Positions 34,134-44,800 of a stretch of 64,000 nucleotides of DNA are shown here, piece by piece. The position numbers and the translations under genes are program-made. The stretch's first letter is position 1, and every line of letters starts with the position of its first letter. The DNA is from Winogradskya humida (GTDB lineage: Bacteria > Actinomycetota > Actinomycetes > Mycobacteriales > Micromonosporaceae), in NCBI RefSeq assembly GCF_016862215.1, contig NZ_BOMN01000118.1, positions 1-64,000 on the forward strand, read 5' to 3'. The notes below the pieces were generated by a model that made no database searches, had not been told where the DNA came from, and saw only the letters and a list, made by a program, of their open reading frames with translations.

Positions 34134-36263
34134 GTGCAGAAGTTGGTGTGGACTTCGGCTACCGCGTTGGCCGGTTTTCTGGCGGTAGCGGTGCTGCAGC
34201 TGGCGCTGGTCGTCGTGCCGGTCCTGCTTGTGCTCTCGACGCTGCCCGATTCGGCGATCACGCGGATCGGGGTGCCCGTGTGCACGGCGACGGTGGGTGT
34301 GATGGCGTACGCGACCTGGCGTGCCCTGCACGCCCGGCGCCCGGAACCGGTCGGTATCCCCGTGACCAGGCAGGACGCGCCGGAGCTGTGGGCTCTGCTC
34401 GACGCCGCGGCGGTGGCTGCGGGCACTCGCGCGCCGGACCATCTGACCATCGTCGCGGACGCGGTCGCCAAGCTGATCGAACGAACCCGCTTCCTCGGCC
34501 TCGGCGGCGGCCCCCGCAATTTCTACCTCGGGTTGCCGCTGCTGCAGGCCTGGGACATCGAGCACCTGCAGGCGGTCACCGCCCACGAGCTCGGTCACTT
34601 CTCACCTCGCCTCGGCCGCCTGGCGCCGCTGGCCTGGCGAGGCCGCACAGCAGTCGCCCGGGTGGTGCCCCGCATCCCGCGTCGTAACCCGGCCGGCCCG
34701 CTCCTGCGGACGTACGCGAAGTTCTACCGCCGTCTCGATGCCCCGTTCAGTCGGGCCCAGGAGCTCCAAGCCGACCGTATCGCCGCGGATTTCGCCGGCC
34801 CGGCCGCGGCGGCCGCTGTCTTGCGCGACCTCCCAGCCCTTGATGCGGTCCACCGCGTATTCCACGCCGAATACCTCGGTCCCGGCTGGCAGGCGGGCCA
34901 CGTCCCCGACGACGTGTTCGGCGGCTTTCTGCGCGTGTTGTCGGCCCGGGCGGACGAGATCGCGGTCCTGCGCAACCGCGAACCGTCAGCGCCATCCACA
35001 TGGGACACTCACCCACCCCGCCAGGAACGCCTCGCCGCACTGGCCCTGCTCACCACGCCGCCATCTCCACCTGCGCCCACGCCGGTGGCGGACGCGACTT
35101 CAGGAGCCCCGGTCGGCGCCGAGATGACGGCATTCGGTGCGCCCGTCGGCGACCGGTCAGAAGGCTCGACGGATTCACCCGCAACAGCTACCGCCTCCGC
35201 ACCCTCGTCCGCCGCGGCCCAGCCGGTCGAATCGGGAGCGGGATCCGTCGCCGTCGCCGACCGCACCGAGACATCCCCCGACGCCGCCGAAGCACCCGCA
35301 CCCGCGCCGGCAGCAGAAGAGCCGGCCGCAGAAGAGAAGCCCACGACAATCCCGGCCCCAGGTGCCGCCCGCTCGGCCGGCCCGGCGCTCACCCTCGTCC
35401 CCGATCTCCCCGGTCTGGGCCGCGCGCTGCAGCAGGTCGCGTACCCGCCGCAGGGCCGCACCCGCGTCGGCTGGGACGAGTTCTTCGGCGCGGCGCGTAC
35501 GGGCGAGATGCAGCGGGAGGCCGACGCCGCGCTGGCGACCCTCACCCGGGTCGCGGAAAGCCCGGTGACCAACGCCGCCGACGTGCTGGATCTCGCCGCT
35601 GACGGCCGGCTGCGCAAGATTGCCGAGTCCGTGTTCGCCGGTCTCACCCCCGATGAGACCACCCTTCGGGTGAACGAGCTGGTCAACCTGCTGATCGCCC
35701 TGGCCGCGCTGCGTAGTGGGGCGGCCCGGTGGCGGCACAGCTGGACGGGTACGGCCGAACTTGTCTCCGTCGACGGATCGCATCTCGATCTCGGGGCGCT
35801 GGCCGCGCTCGCCATCGATCCGGCGACCGTGGGCAGTGCGCGCGAGCGGCTGACCCAGCTCGGCATCGACGTCTCGGCGGGGCCGTCCGCGGATGCGCTG
35901 CCCGCCCGGCCGGAAGTTGTCGGCGGAGTCGTCAATCTGGTCGTCGACGGTTCGCGGACCGATGTGCTGATCGTCGACACCGGGTTGTTGCTGGTGCCGG
36001 GTTTGCCGCGTTCGCAGAACGGGTCGGCGAAACGGCGGCTCGCGCGGATCGCCGCCGAGGATCCGGCGCGGCGGGAATCCGACACGCGGTTCGTCGCGTA
36101 CGCCGATGTGGTGAATGCGACCCAGGTGAAGCGCCGGAGCTGGGCGTTGAATCTGCGTGACGGGGCGGCGTTGAATGTCCGCAGTGCCCTGGATTCCGAT
36201 GAGTTGCCAGGCGGTTGGGCAGCGCTGGACAACGCCGTGGAGTTCCTGTCGCGTACCAGGTAG
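34134..36263 (+). CDS. M48 family metallopeptidase with large C-terminal domain
   Basis: A 709-residue membrane protease. Two membrane helices (about 10-35 and 46-64) precede an M48 (Ste24/HtpX-like) domain with zinc motif HELGH at 151-155 and the downstream ELQADRIA, where the third ligand is expected. After residue about 300 comes a Pro/Ala/Glu-rich linker of roughly 100 residues. A C-terminal domain of about 280 residues follows (LGRALQQVAYPPQGRTRVGW onward) that I do not recognise; its end looks beta-rich (VVNLVVDGSRTDVLIVDTGL). The start is GTG 34134. It is likely involved in membrane-protein quality control. Confidence 0.85.
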   Translation: MQKLVWTSATALAGFLAVAVLQLALVVVPVLLVLSTLPDSAITRIGVPVCTATVGVMAYATWRALHARRPEPVGIPVTRQDAPELWALLDAAAVAAGTRAPDHLTIVADAVAKLIERTRFLGLGGGPRNFYLGLPLLQAWDIEHLQAVTAHELGHFSPRLGRLAPLAWRGRTAVARVVPRIPRRNPAGPLLRTYAKFYRRLDAPFSRAQELQADRIAADFAGPAAAAAVLRDLPALDAVHRVFHAEYLGPGWQAGHVPDDVFGGFLRVLSARADEIAVLRNREPSAPSTWDTHPPRQERLAALALLTTPPSPPAPTPVADATSGAPVGAEMTAFGAPVGDRSEGSTDSPATATASAPSSAAAQPVESGAGSVAVADRTETSPDAAEAPAPAPAAEEPAAEEKPTTIPAPGAARSAGPALTLVPDLPGLGRALQQVAYPPQGRTRVGWDEFFGAARTGEMQREADAALATLTRVAESPVTNAADVLDLAADGRLRKIAESVFAGLTPDETTLRVNELVNLLIALAALRSGAARWRHSWTGTAELVSVDGSHLDLGALAALAIDPATVGSARERLTQLGIDVSAGPSADALPARPEVVGGVVNLVVDGSRTDVLIVDTGLLLVPGLPRSQNGSAKRRLARIAAEDPARRESDTRFVAYADVVNATQVKRRSWALNLRDGAALNVRSALDSDELPGGWAALDNAVEFLSRTR

Positions 36264-36462
36264 TCATGATCCTAGTGAACCGTTGTGCTCCCTCGTCCGT
36301 GGTGCTGCGTAGACGGGTCGTGTCGCCGACTATTTAGTAGTCGATGCGTCACGTCACGTCACAATGGCAGCAGGCGAGATTCGCTTTACGTTCGCGGAAT
36401 ATGGGTAGAAGTACCCCCGCGTGTGAAGCGATGATTGTCGTAACACGGGGGGAGGGGGCGTC

Positions 36463-36981
36463 GTGGAACGGGGACCCTTGGCGCTCTTCGGAGCATTGGT
36501 CGCAGTCGGTCTGGGGCCGGCTATGTGGCTGGGCGCGCAGTTCGGCGAGTCGACGCTGACGCCGCAGCGCCCACCGGCGGTGACCAGAGTCCAGCAGAAC
36601 GAGGTTGTGCCGCCGGGACAGGGCGGCGAGGGCGCGGGCATCACGCCGAGCGATCCGGCCGAAATCATCCACACCGACCCCGCGGCCGACCCGGCGCCGC
36701 AGAAACACAAGCCCCGGGTGACGACTCCGTCCACTGAGGACAACAACGACGAGTACACCGGCGGAAGCGGCGGGGATGACCCGACGACCAGGCCTACGAC
36801 GCCGTCGTCGTCTCCTACCGCCGACCCGGAGCCGAGCGAAACCTCCGACGACCCGGACACCCCGCCGACGGACGAGCCCACCGATCCCGCGACCGACCCG
36901 ACCGACGAGACCTCCGACTCGCCCAGTGGTCCGGAAGTCCCGACCACGAACGTGACCACCCAGTCCGTGGTCAACGACTGA
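36463..36981 (+). CDS. Membrane-anchored or secreted Asp/Pro/Thr-rich protein
   Basis: A 172-residue protein with an N-terminal hydrophobic segment (LALFGALVAVGLGPAMWLGA) and a long disordered tail rich in Asp, Pro, Thr and Ser (SETSDDPDTPPTDEPTDPAT), likely on the outer face. GTG 36463 is preceded by an unusually long purine run (GGGGGGAGGGGG, 36447-36458). No domain is recognised. Its 3' end overlaps the convergent WYL regulator by 11 bases. Confidence 0.7.
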   Translation: MERGPLALFGALVAVGLGPAMWLGAQFGESTLTPQRPPAVTRVQQNEVVPPGQGGEGAGITPSDPAEIIHTDPAADPAPQKHKPRVTTPSTEDNNDEYTGGSGGDDPTTRPTTPSSSPTADPEPSETSDDPDTPPTDEPTDPATDPTDETSDSPSGPEVPTTNVTTQSVVND

Positions 36982-37948
36982 GATAGATGGTGCCGAGGCC
37001 CTCGGCCGTGGCCGCGAAGAGCGAACGTAGCTCGGGCGGTGCCAGCACTTCGGCCTCGGCGCCGAGTTTCAGCAGCTCGATGTGCCCGTGCCGCGCCGAC
37101 TCGATGGGCACCGTCGTCGTCAGCCAGCCGCTCTCATCGGGCTCCGACGCCGCTGACTGCGCCACCCGGGTCATCTCCGGCGGGAACACATACTGCATCC
37201 GGGCGAGCGCGGACGACGTCATCCGCACGGTGGCGACTCCTGTGTAGACACTCCGCTCGTACCTGTCGGTCCATTCCTGCCAGAAACCCGCCAGATCAAA
37301 ACCCTCGGGCCGCAGGGCCGGTTCATCGCGCACGCTCGCATCAAGGACATTCACCACTCGGTACGCCGTGACGCGCTCGCCTGACAACGCGACCAGATAC
37401 CAGCGCCCCGCCTTGAGAACCACCCCCAGGGGCGAGAGTGTCCGGGTGACCTCCCGCGGCGCCTTCCACCTGCGGTACCTGACATCGAGTTGCCGTTCCC
37501 GCCACACCGCGTCCGCCACGGCGGCGAGGTGCGGGGTCGACTCGCCGACGCGGAACCAGCCGGGGGCATCGAGGTGGAAGCGGTCGCGGACCCGATCCGC
37601 ACGGTCGGCGAGCTCGCCCGGGAGCGACGCGCGGAGCTTGAGCTCCGCGGCGGCCAGCATCGAACCCAGGCCGAGTTCGGCAGCCGGGCCGGGCACCCCG
37701 GAGAGGAAGAGCGTGCTCGCCTCACCCTCGGTGAGCCCGGTCAGCCGGGTGCGATAGCCGTCCAGAAGCTGATAACCGCCGGCCGGGCCGCGATCGGCGT
37801 AGACCGGAACCCCGGAAGCGCCGAGTGACTCGACATCGCGGTAGACCGTCCGGATGGAGACTTCGAGCTCGTCAGCGAGCGCACGGGCCGTCATCCGGCC
37901 GCGGGTCTGCAGCAGAAGCAGAAGGGAGACCAGGCGGGATGCGCGCAC
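36971..37948 (-). CDS. HTH-WYL domain transcriptional regulator (YafY-type)
   Basis: A 325-residue regulator with an N-terminal winged HTH (RLVSLLLLLQTRGRMTARAL, then ELEVSIRTVYRDVESLGASG), a WYL domain (LSPLGVVLKAGRWYLVALSG with AYRVVNVLDA) and a C-terminal WCX part. The layout is the same as the other WYL regulator at 25961, but the two are only distantly alike. The target is unknown; the nearest same-strand genes are the upstream pair of shared-domain proteins. Confidence 0.92.
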   Translation of the reverse strand: MRASRLVSLLLLLQTRGRMTARALADELEVSIRTVYRDVESLGASGVPVYADRGPAGGYQLLDGYRTRLTGLTEGEASTLFLSGVPGPAAELGLGSMLAAAELKLRASLPGELADRADRVRDRFHLDAPGWFRVGESTPHLAAVADAVWRERQLDVRYRRWKAPREVTRTLSPLGVVLKAGRWYLVALSGERVTAYRVVNVLDASVRDEPALRPEGFDLAGFWQEWTDRYERSVYTGVATVRMTSSALARMQYVFPPEMTRVAQSAASEPDESGWLTTTVPIESARHGHIELLKLGAEAEVLAPPELRSLFAATAEGLGTIYLSR

Positions 37949-37995
37949 CCACCCAGTCTCCCAGTGCCAGGTCGTTCAGCGGACCAGGGTTGTTT

Positions 37996-39354
37996 TCAGA
38001 GGCCCAGGATCCGGTTGAGGATGTCCCGGTATCCGCGCAGCTGCACGCGAAGTGTCTCGGTGTCGTCGCTCTCGCCGGCCAGGCCGTCCTTGCGGGCTTT
38101 CAGGCTCGCGGTCAGCTTCTCAACGGCTTCCTCGACCATCTTGGCGGCGTCCTCGGTGGCTTCCTTCGGGCTGTCGACGAAGCGAAGCTGCACATCGCGC
38201 CACCGCTCCTTGAGCCCGGCCGCGTCCTCGGCCTTGAAGAACGTGTCCGGCCCGTCGGCGGAGGCGGCCGCGGGCGTGGTCGTGGTCGTCGAGGCGCCGA
38301 CCGGAACCGGCACCACCGCGGGCGGGGTGGTGTCGTCGGCCGCCGTGCCGACGTGCGCGGGCTCGGCCACGATCGGCTCGTCGAGCCCGGAGTTCTCGTC
38401 GGTGGGGTTCTCGTCGGTCTTGTTCCGCAGATCGGTCACGCCGGCCACCTCATCGCTCTTGTCGGTCTCGTCGGCCACAACGGCCGTCCCGGTGACATCC
38501 TCGTCGGCCTTACCGTCCCCGTCGATGTCGTGCGCGCCGGAGAAGGCGGTGTCGGTGTCGTGCGCACCATCAACGTCAGTGTCGTCCTCGTCGGCCGCGT
38601 GGTGCTTGCCGTCGGCGAGATCGGTCGTGCTGTCACGGTCGGAGTCACTGGCAGCGTCGTACTCACTGTCGGCGGCCGATCCGAACGCCTCATCGGTTGA
38701 CGAGGTGAGCGGCTCGTCGGTGACCGGGTCGACGGCCTCCGGGTCCTTGAACGTGCCCTCGTCCTTGAGCGCGGCGTCCTTGTCGAACGCGGCGTCGGCG
38801 TCGGTGTCGAACTTCGCCGTCGGCTCGTCGGGTTCGTCCAGCGGCACGTCCACGACCTCGTCGTCGTGCGTCTTGTCGCGGGTGTCATCCACGGCGTACC
38901 CGGTGGGCAGGGTGGTGGTGGCGTCCGGGTCGCTGGTGGCCGCGGAACTCCCCGCGTACGTGGTGGTGTTGCTCTCGGAAGGCTGCTCGACCACGACGGC
39001 CTTGTCGGTCGTCTCCGGGGTCTCCCACCGCTCGGTCGGGGAATCGGATCCGACCGTGCCCCACGGGGTCTGGTGGGTGCCCGTCTCGTGCGCCTGGGTA
39101 CGGTCCGGGTCGTCGTCGTCCAGCTCGGTGTCGTTGCGGGTGTCGTTGTCGGCGGTTGCGGGAACGGCGGCGTTGTCGGCGGGGGTGGCCCAGGGCGACG
39201 GCGGGCGCTGGCCCGGGACGGCTACCGGCTCGGACTGGACCCTGCCGGCCCGCTCATCCGTGGCTCGCTCGTCCGCCGCCCGCTCATCCGTGTCGCGGTC
39301 CTCGGTTGCTTGATCGTCGCTCGCCTCGCGGGCGTCGTTGGAGAAGAAACGCAT
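37996..39354 (-). CDS. Acidic low-complexity protein with conserved C-terminal domain
   Basis: A 452-residue protein. Residues about 1-365 are extremely rich in Asp, Thr, Glu and Ala and look disordered (RDTDERAADERATDERAGRV near the start). The last 85 residues form a conserved domain: ERWRDVQLRFVDSPKEATED followed by an LRVQLRGYRDILNRILGL end. The same domain occurs in the next gene upstream on this strand. Only 11 bases separate the two, so they form one operon. The function is unknown; the acidic tail could be a binding or spacer region. Confidence 0.75.
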   Translation of the reverse strand: MRFFSNDAREASDDQATEDRDTDERAADERATDERAGRVQSEPVAVPGQRPPSPWATPADNAAVPATADNDTRNDTELDDDDPDRTQAHETGTHQTPWGTVGSDSPTERWETPETTDKAVVVEQPSESNTTTYAGSSAATSDPDATTTLPTGYAVDDTRDKTHDDEVVDVPLDEPDEPTAKFDTDADAAFDKDAALKDEGTFKDPEAVDPVTDEPLTSSTDEAFGSAADSEYDAASDSDRDSTTDLADGKHHAADEDDTDVDGAHDTDTAFSGAHDIDGDGKADEDVTGTAVVADETDKSDEVAGVTDLRNKTDENPTDENSGLDEPIVAEPAHVGTAADDTTPPAVVPVPVGASTTTTTPAAASADGPDTFFKAEDAAGLKERWRDVQLRFVDSPKEATEDAAKMVEEAVEKLTASLKARKDGLAGESDDTETLRVQLRGYRDILNRILGL

Positions 39355-39365
39355 CGTCGGACTCC

Positions 39366-40010
39366 TCAGCGGCTCGTGGCGTCGGGACGGGAGCCCGCGA
39401 CGTCGGTGTCGTGGTCGTTGATCTTCGGGGACGGGACCTTCGGTTCGCTGTCGGGGGCAACGGCGCCCTCGGAGCGGACGGGGTTCTCACCGAGCAGGTC
39501 GGCGAAGAGCTCGCGGTAGTGCACGAGCGCCTGGCGGAGGTCCTCGGTCTCGGCCTCGCCGTTCTTGCTGCGTTCGCTGATCGCGTGGGCGTCGCGGTAG
39601 TGCTCGAGCGTCTTGGCGTGCTGCACCGAGAGGTTGGCGAGCTGGTCGTCGTAGTCGCCAACCGGGTAGCCACGCTCGGCGATCAGGCGGGTGACGAGCT
39701 CGTCGGCGGTGGAGACGGCCTCCGCAGGGGAGTCCACGAAGTCGATCTGGACTTCTTCCCAGGCCACGGAGTAGCGCGCCTTCGACTCCGCCGAGAGCGC
39801 CTTGAGCTCGAACTGGGCGACGCGCTTCTGCCGCTCCACCAGCTCACGCTCGCCGGCCGCCCGGCTGTCGGAGTCGCCGACGACCCGGTCGTACTCCGGC
39901 CCGAACTTCGTCTGCAGCTTCTTGCGCCGCGACGCCCGCACACCGAGCACGACGGCGGCGATCACCAGCAGCACCAGGACGATGAGAATGACAACGAGTA
40001 CAGGGGACAT
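39366..40010 (-). CDS. Membrane-anchored protein sharing the WxxVQxxFVDSP domain
   Basis: A 214-residue protein with an N-terminal membrane helix (VLVVILIVLVLLVIAAVVLG), a basic stop-transfer stretch (RASRRKKLQTKFGPEYDRVV), and a helical domain with AWEEVQIDFVDSPAEAVSTA ending ETEDLRQALVHYRELFADLL. That domain corresponds position by position to the C-terminal domain of the downstream gene. It is probably anchored at the inner face. The family is common in actinobacteria as hypothetical proteins; no activity is known to me. Confidence 0.8.
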   Translation of the reverse strand: MSPVLVVILIVLVLLVIAAVVLGVRASRRKKLQTKFGPEYDRVVGDSDSRAAGERELVERQKRVAQFELKALSAESKARYSVAWEEVQIDFVDSPAEAVSTADELVTRLIAERGYPVGDYDDQLANLSVQHAKTLEHYRDAHAISERSKNGEAETEDLRQALVHYRELFADLLGENPVRSEGAVAPDSEPKVPSPKINDHDTDVAGSRPDATSR

Positions 40011-40147
40011 CGGTCTCCTCCTTCTTCACCCGTTGATATGCCCACCCAACCAGGGTCATCAATCCGATTCGAGCCTGTGAGGTGAAATCCCTCCGACCGG
40101 GGCCGGTAAACTTGACTCATTCCAGAAAACGTCGTTGACTCGGAAGC

Positions 40148-41629
40148 ATGACGAACCCGGAATCCAAGCCGGTACTGACCACCCGTCAGGGGCACCCGGT
40201 CCACAACAATGCCCAGCAGCGCACGGTCGGGACCCGAGGCCCGGCGACGCTGGAGAACTACCAGTTCCTGGAGAAGATCGCCCATTTCGACCGCGAGCGC
40301 GTCCCGGAGCGGGTCGTGCACGCTCGCGGCTTCGTCGCGCACGGTGAGTTCGAGGCCTACGGCACCATCGGCGAGGAGCCTGCCGCCGTCTACACGAGGG
40401 CCAAGCTTTTCCAGATCAAAGGAGAGAGGACCCCGGTTTCCGTACGCTTCTCAACTGTCATCGGCGGCCGTGACTCCTCCGAAGCGGCCCGTGACCCACG
40501 TGGTTTCGCGGTGAAGTTCCGCACCGCCGACGGCAACTGGGATCTGGTCGGCAACAACCTCCCCGTCTTCTTCATCCGCGACGCGATCAAGTTCCCCGAC
40601 GTGATCCACTCGCTCAAGCCCGACCCGATCACCTTCAAGCAGGAGCCGAACCGGATCTTCGACTTCATGGCCGGTACGCCCGAGTCGATGCACATGCTGA
40701 CCTGGCTCTTCAGCCCCCGGGGCATCCCCGCGAACTACCGCACCCAGGACGGCTTCGGCGTCAACACCTACCGGATGGTCAACGCCGCCGGCGAGGCCGT
40801 GCTGGTCAAGTACCACTGGAAGTCGCAGCAGGGCATCGAGTCGATGACCGAGGAACAGGCCGCGGTGGTCCAGGGGCAGGGGCTCGGCCATGCCACCCAG
40901 GACGCGTACGACGCCATCGAGCGCGGCGATTTCCCCAAGTGGGAGCTCCACGTGCAGATCATGAGCGACGACGAGCACCCCGAGCTGGACTTCGATCCCC
41001 TCGACGACACGAAGACCTGGCCCGAGGACGTCTTCCCGCTGCGCGCTGTCGGGATGATGACGCTCAACCAGAACGTGTCGAGCTTCTTCAACGAGAACGA
41101 GCAGCTCGCATTTGGCACCGGCGTGCTGGTCGACGGTCTCGACTTCTCCGACGACAAGATGCTGATCGGGCGCACCTTCTCCTACAGCGACACCCAGCGC
41201 TACCGGATCGGCCCCAACTACCTGCAGCTGCCGGTCAACGCGCCGCGCCCCGGCGTCAAGGTCGCCACCAACCAGGAGGGCGGCCCGATGTCCTTCGCGG
41301 TGGACAACCGTGGTGCCAGCCCGCACATCAACTTCGAGCCCTCGTCCGTGGCCGGCCTCGCCACCGCCGACGACAGCTACCAGGAATACCGTCCGTTCGT
41401 CTCCGGTCAGATCGTGAAGGCCCCGATCGCGCGTCAGAACAACTATGCCCAGGCCGGCGAGCGTTTCCGCACCATGCCGCAGTGGGAGCGGGACGACCTG
41501 GTGGCCAACATGATCAATCTGCTGGGCCAGTGCGACAAGCACATCCAGGAGAAGATGATCTGGCACTTCACCCAGTGCGACGAGGCGTACGGCAAACGTG
41601 TCGCCGACGGGTTGGGTCTTACAGTCTGA
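40148..41629 (+). CDS. katA: Monofunctional haem catalase
   Basis: A 493-residue small-subunit catalase that breaks down hydrogen peroxide. Seen: the active-site His58 in RVVHARGFVAHG, the distal Asn in GNNLPVFFIRDAIKFPD, and the proximal haem ligand Tyr346 in RTFSYSDTQRYRIGPNY. N- and C-terminal family blocks are complete and the length is normal for clade 3. Two copies of TTGACTC, 23 bases apart (40112 and 40135), lie in the short upstream region. A strong terminator follows. No regulator (CatR/FurA) is adjacent. Confidence 0.96.
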   Translation: MTNPESKPVLTTRQGHPVHNNAQQRTVGTRGPATLENYQFLEKIAHFDRERVPERVVHARGFVAHGEFEAYGTIGEEPAAVYTRAKLFQIKGERTPVSVRFSTVIGGRDSSEAARDPRGFAVKFRTADGNWDLVGNNLPVFFIRDAIKFPDVIHSLKPDPITFKQEPNRIFDFMAGTPESMHMLTWLFSPRGIPANYRTQDGFGVNTYRMVNAAGEAVLVKYHWKSQQGIESMTEEQAAVVQGQGLGHATQDAYDAIERGDFPKWELHVQIMSDDEHPELDFDPLDDTKTWPEDVFPLRAVGMMTLNQNVSSFFNENEQLAFGTGVLVDGLDFSDDKMLIGRTFSYSDTQRYRIGPNYLQLPVNAPRPGVKVATNQEGGPMSFAVDNRGASPHINFEPSSVAGLATADDSYQEYRPFVSGQIVKAPIARQNNYAQAGERFRTMPQWERDDLVANMINLLGQCDKHIQEKMIWHFTQCDEAYGKRVADGLGLTV

Positions 41630-41657
41630 TCGACAGTCAGTCAGCATGGCATTACCG

Positions 41658-41689
41658 CAGCCCCCGGCTTTTGAGGTCGGGGGCTGTTT
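41658..41689 (+). terminator. Intrinsic terminator after catalase
   Basis: CAGCCCCCG (41658-41666) pairs with CGGGGGCTG (41678-41686), with an 11-base loop, followed by TTT. It lies 29 bases after the catalase stop. Confidence 0.85.
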
Positions 41690-41815
41690 GTCGTGCCTTT
41701 GTCCACAGGGGCGGTGGCTGCGGTCGCCGCGATTACGTATCCTCGCCAGGGCGTGCGCTCCTCATAGACATATGTTGACGCGTGCGTTGTCCTGCACCCC
41801 CTCGGGCGGAGTCTG

Positions 41816-44800
41816 ATGAGAACCCGCAGTTGGTCGATCCGTTCGAAGATCATCGCGCTGGCCGCGGTGCCGTTGACGGCACTGCTGGCGCTCTGGGCCT
41901 TCGCCACGGCTATCACCGCCGGTCCGGCGCTCAACCTGCTGACGACGCAGTCGTTGCTCGATGACGTCGGCAATCCGGGTTCGGTCCTCGTGACCGAGCT
42001 CCAGCGGGAGCGCCGGCTCTCCGTCGAGTTCCTCTCGAATGCCAAGACGAACCCCGAAAGTCTCAACACACAGCGGGCCGTCACCGACCGGGCCGCCGCC
42101 GACTTCCGGCGCACAGCGGTCTCCGCGGTCAGCAGCCAGGCCGAGCGGGTCTCCAGCGGGACGCTCTCCGCGCGCATCAAGCAGCTCATCAGCGACCTCG
42201 ACGGGCTGTCCGCCGCCCGCGGCTACATCGACGATCGCGACGTCGACGTGGTGGGCGCGCAGAATCTCTACAGCAACATCGTCGACACCAGCTTCCAGAT
42301 GTTCGTGGCCACGGCCACGTTCGGTGACGAGCGCGTCGACCGGGAGATCCGCGGCCTGAGCAACGTCGGCCGCGGCCGCGAATACCTCAGCCGGGTCGAC
42401 TCCCTGCTCGCCGGCGCGCACGTCGCCGGAAAGCTCAGCGCTGGCAGCCGCGCCGAGATCGTGCAGGCGATCGGCACCGCCCGCTTCCTGATCGCCCAGG
42501 GCGTCAGCGACCTGCCCGCGCAGGACCGCACGGCATATCAGACGCTCAGCGCCGGCACCGCCTTCAACCGCCTCGGCGAGCTGCAGAACGAGCTGCTCAC
42601 GACCAGCCGGGCCGGGGTCGCCGTCCCGGTGCCGGCCGACGCCTGGCAGCCCGCCTACGACACCACGATCGAACAGCTGCGCGCCTTCGAGACCAACGCG
42701 TCCGATTCACTCTCCGACGACGCCCGGCCCGTCGCGGTCAACGTGCTGCTGCGACTCGGGCTCGCCGGCCTGCTCGGCCTGGTCGCGCTCGTCCTGTCGG
42801 TGCTGGTGTCGATCCGGGTCGGCCGCTCCATCGTCGGCCGGCTGATCCGGCTGCGCGGCGAGGCCCTCGAGATGGCAGACGAACGGCTCCCCGCAGTCGT
42901 GCGGCGGCTGCAACGCGGCGAGGCCGTCGACGTCGAGGTGGAGACCCCTCCCCTCGAGTACGGTCGCGACGAGATCGGCCAGCTCGGCCACGCGTTCAAC
43001 GAGGTCCAGCGCACCGCCGTGCAGTCCGCGGTCGAGGAGGCCAGCGTCCGCCGCGGCATCAACGAGGTGTTCCTCAATATCGCCCGGCGCAGCCAGACCC
43101 TGCTCCACCGCCAGCTGGCCCTGCTCGACAAGATGGAGCGCCGCGAGACCGAGCCGGACGAGCTCGAGGACCTCTACCGCGTCGACCACCTCGCCACCCG
43201 CATGCGCCGCCACGCCGAGGACCTCGTCATCCTCGCCGGCGCCGCCCCCGGCCGGGGCTGGCGCAACCCGGTCCCGCTGATCGACGTCATCCGCGGCGCG
43301 ATCAGCGAGGTGGAGGACTACAAGCGCGTCGACATCCAGTCCATCCAGCCGTCCGCGGTCCTCGGCCGCGCGGTCGGCGACGTGATCCACCTCCTCGCCG
43401 AGCTGCTCGAGAACGCCGCGTCCTTCTCACCCCCGACGACCCGCGTCCAGGTGGTGGGACAGATCCTCCCCAACGGGTACGCCGTGGAGATCGAGGACCG
43501 TGGCCTGGGCATGTCCGCCGACGCGATCACGGAAGCCAACCGCAAACTCCTCGAGCCCCCGGACTTCGACCCCACCGACAGCGCCCGGCTCGGCCTGTTC
43601 GTGGTGGCCCAGCTCGCCTCCCGCCAGGGCATCCGCGTGTCCCTGCGCCCCAGCGCCTACGGCGGCGTGACAGCGATCGTCCTGATCCCCGGCGAGCTGA
43701 TCACCGCCGCCCCGCCCGGCCCCGGCGCGCTCACCATCGGCCCCGGCCCGTCACCCAGCGGCCCCGCCGAGCCTGGCCTCGACCGCCCCCTGACCGGCAC
43801 GGGCACCGACGACCGCAGCTCCCTCGCCGCCCTCCAATGGCAGGGCACTGAGGAGCTCCGCTCGATCACCACCCCCGCCCGCCCGGCCCAGGCCAACGGC
43901 AGAACCGTCGACGGCCTCCCCGCCGCCCTCACCACCCGGCCCGGCCCCGCCGCCGCACCCGGCCCACTCGATCAGCCCGGCGCACTCGATCGCCCCGGCC
44001 CCCTCGATCAGGCAGGCCCCCTCGATCAGGCAGGCTCGGCCGAGGCCGACCTGGTGACCGGCCCGACGCCGTCCGCGGTGGTCGACGGCTTGACCCCGGA
44101 CGGCCTCGTCCAGCGCCGCCGCGGCGCCCCGCGCAAACGGCGCGACGGCCGCCCCGAGCCGCTGGCCCAGCTGACGCCCAACCTCGACACCCCGGACGCG
44201 CTTGCTGCACCCACCGCGCCTCCTGCCACGCCTCGCGCCGGCGCCCCCGAGGTGCCGGGAGCGATCCAGGGCGACGGCCTCGACGTGGACTGGCCGTCAG
44301 GGAGCGACCCGGCGGCCCTACCCACTCCGGCCCTACCCACTCCGGCCCTGCCGTCCCGGCCCCCGCGCATTCCCGCCCAGCGCACCCCTGCGGAGTCGAT
44401 CTCTCCGACTGCCCCCTCCACCCTGCCCGGCTCGGTGTCACCGGCTGAGGTGGCTTCTCCGGCCGGGGGAGTCCAGGAGCGGGCCGGGGGAGTCCAGGAG
44501 CGGAGTGCGGCGGCCGCCGAGGATGCGAGTAGGTTGCGGGCGGCTTTCGCCGGTTCTGTAGATTCTTCGATGGATTCGCCCCTTGAGTCCTCGATGGAGG
44601 AGCCGGGGGAGGCTCCTGCGGACGAGCGTCTGCTGCCCCGGCGGGTGCGGCAGTCTCATCTGGCTCCGCAGTTGCGGGGCCCGGTGGTCGAGCGTGCGGA
44701 GGCAACCACAACGCGTTCCCCGGAGAAGGTGCGCAGTCTGATGAGCGCGTTGCAGCAGGGCACCACCCGGGGCCGCCGGGACGCTGCAGCGCTCACCCAG

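Noticed and set aside
36340..36420. Three CGTCA units near 36348 and a GGGTA-GAAG-TACCC mini-hairpin at 36403
   Set aside because: They are short and not clearly placed relative to a promoter; too weak to list as regulatory features.
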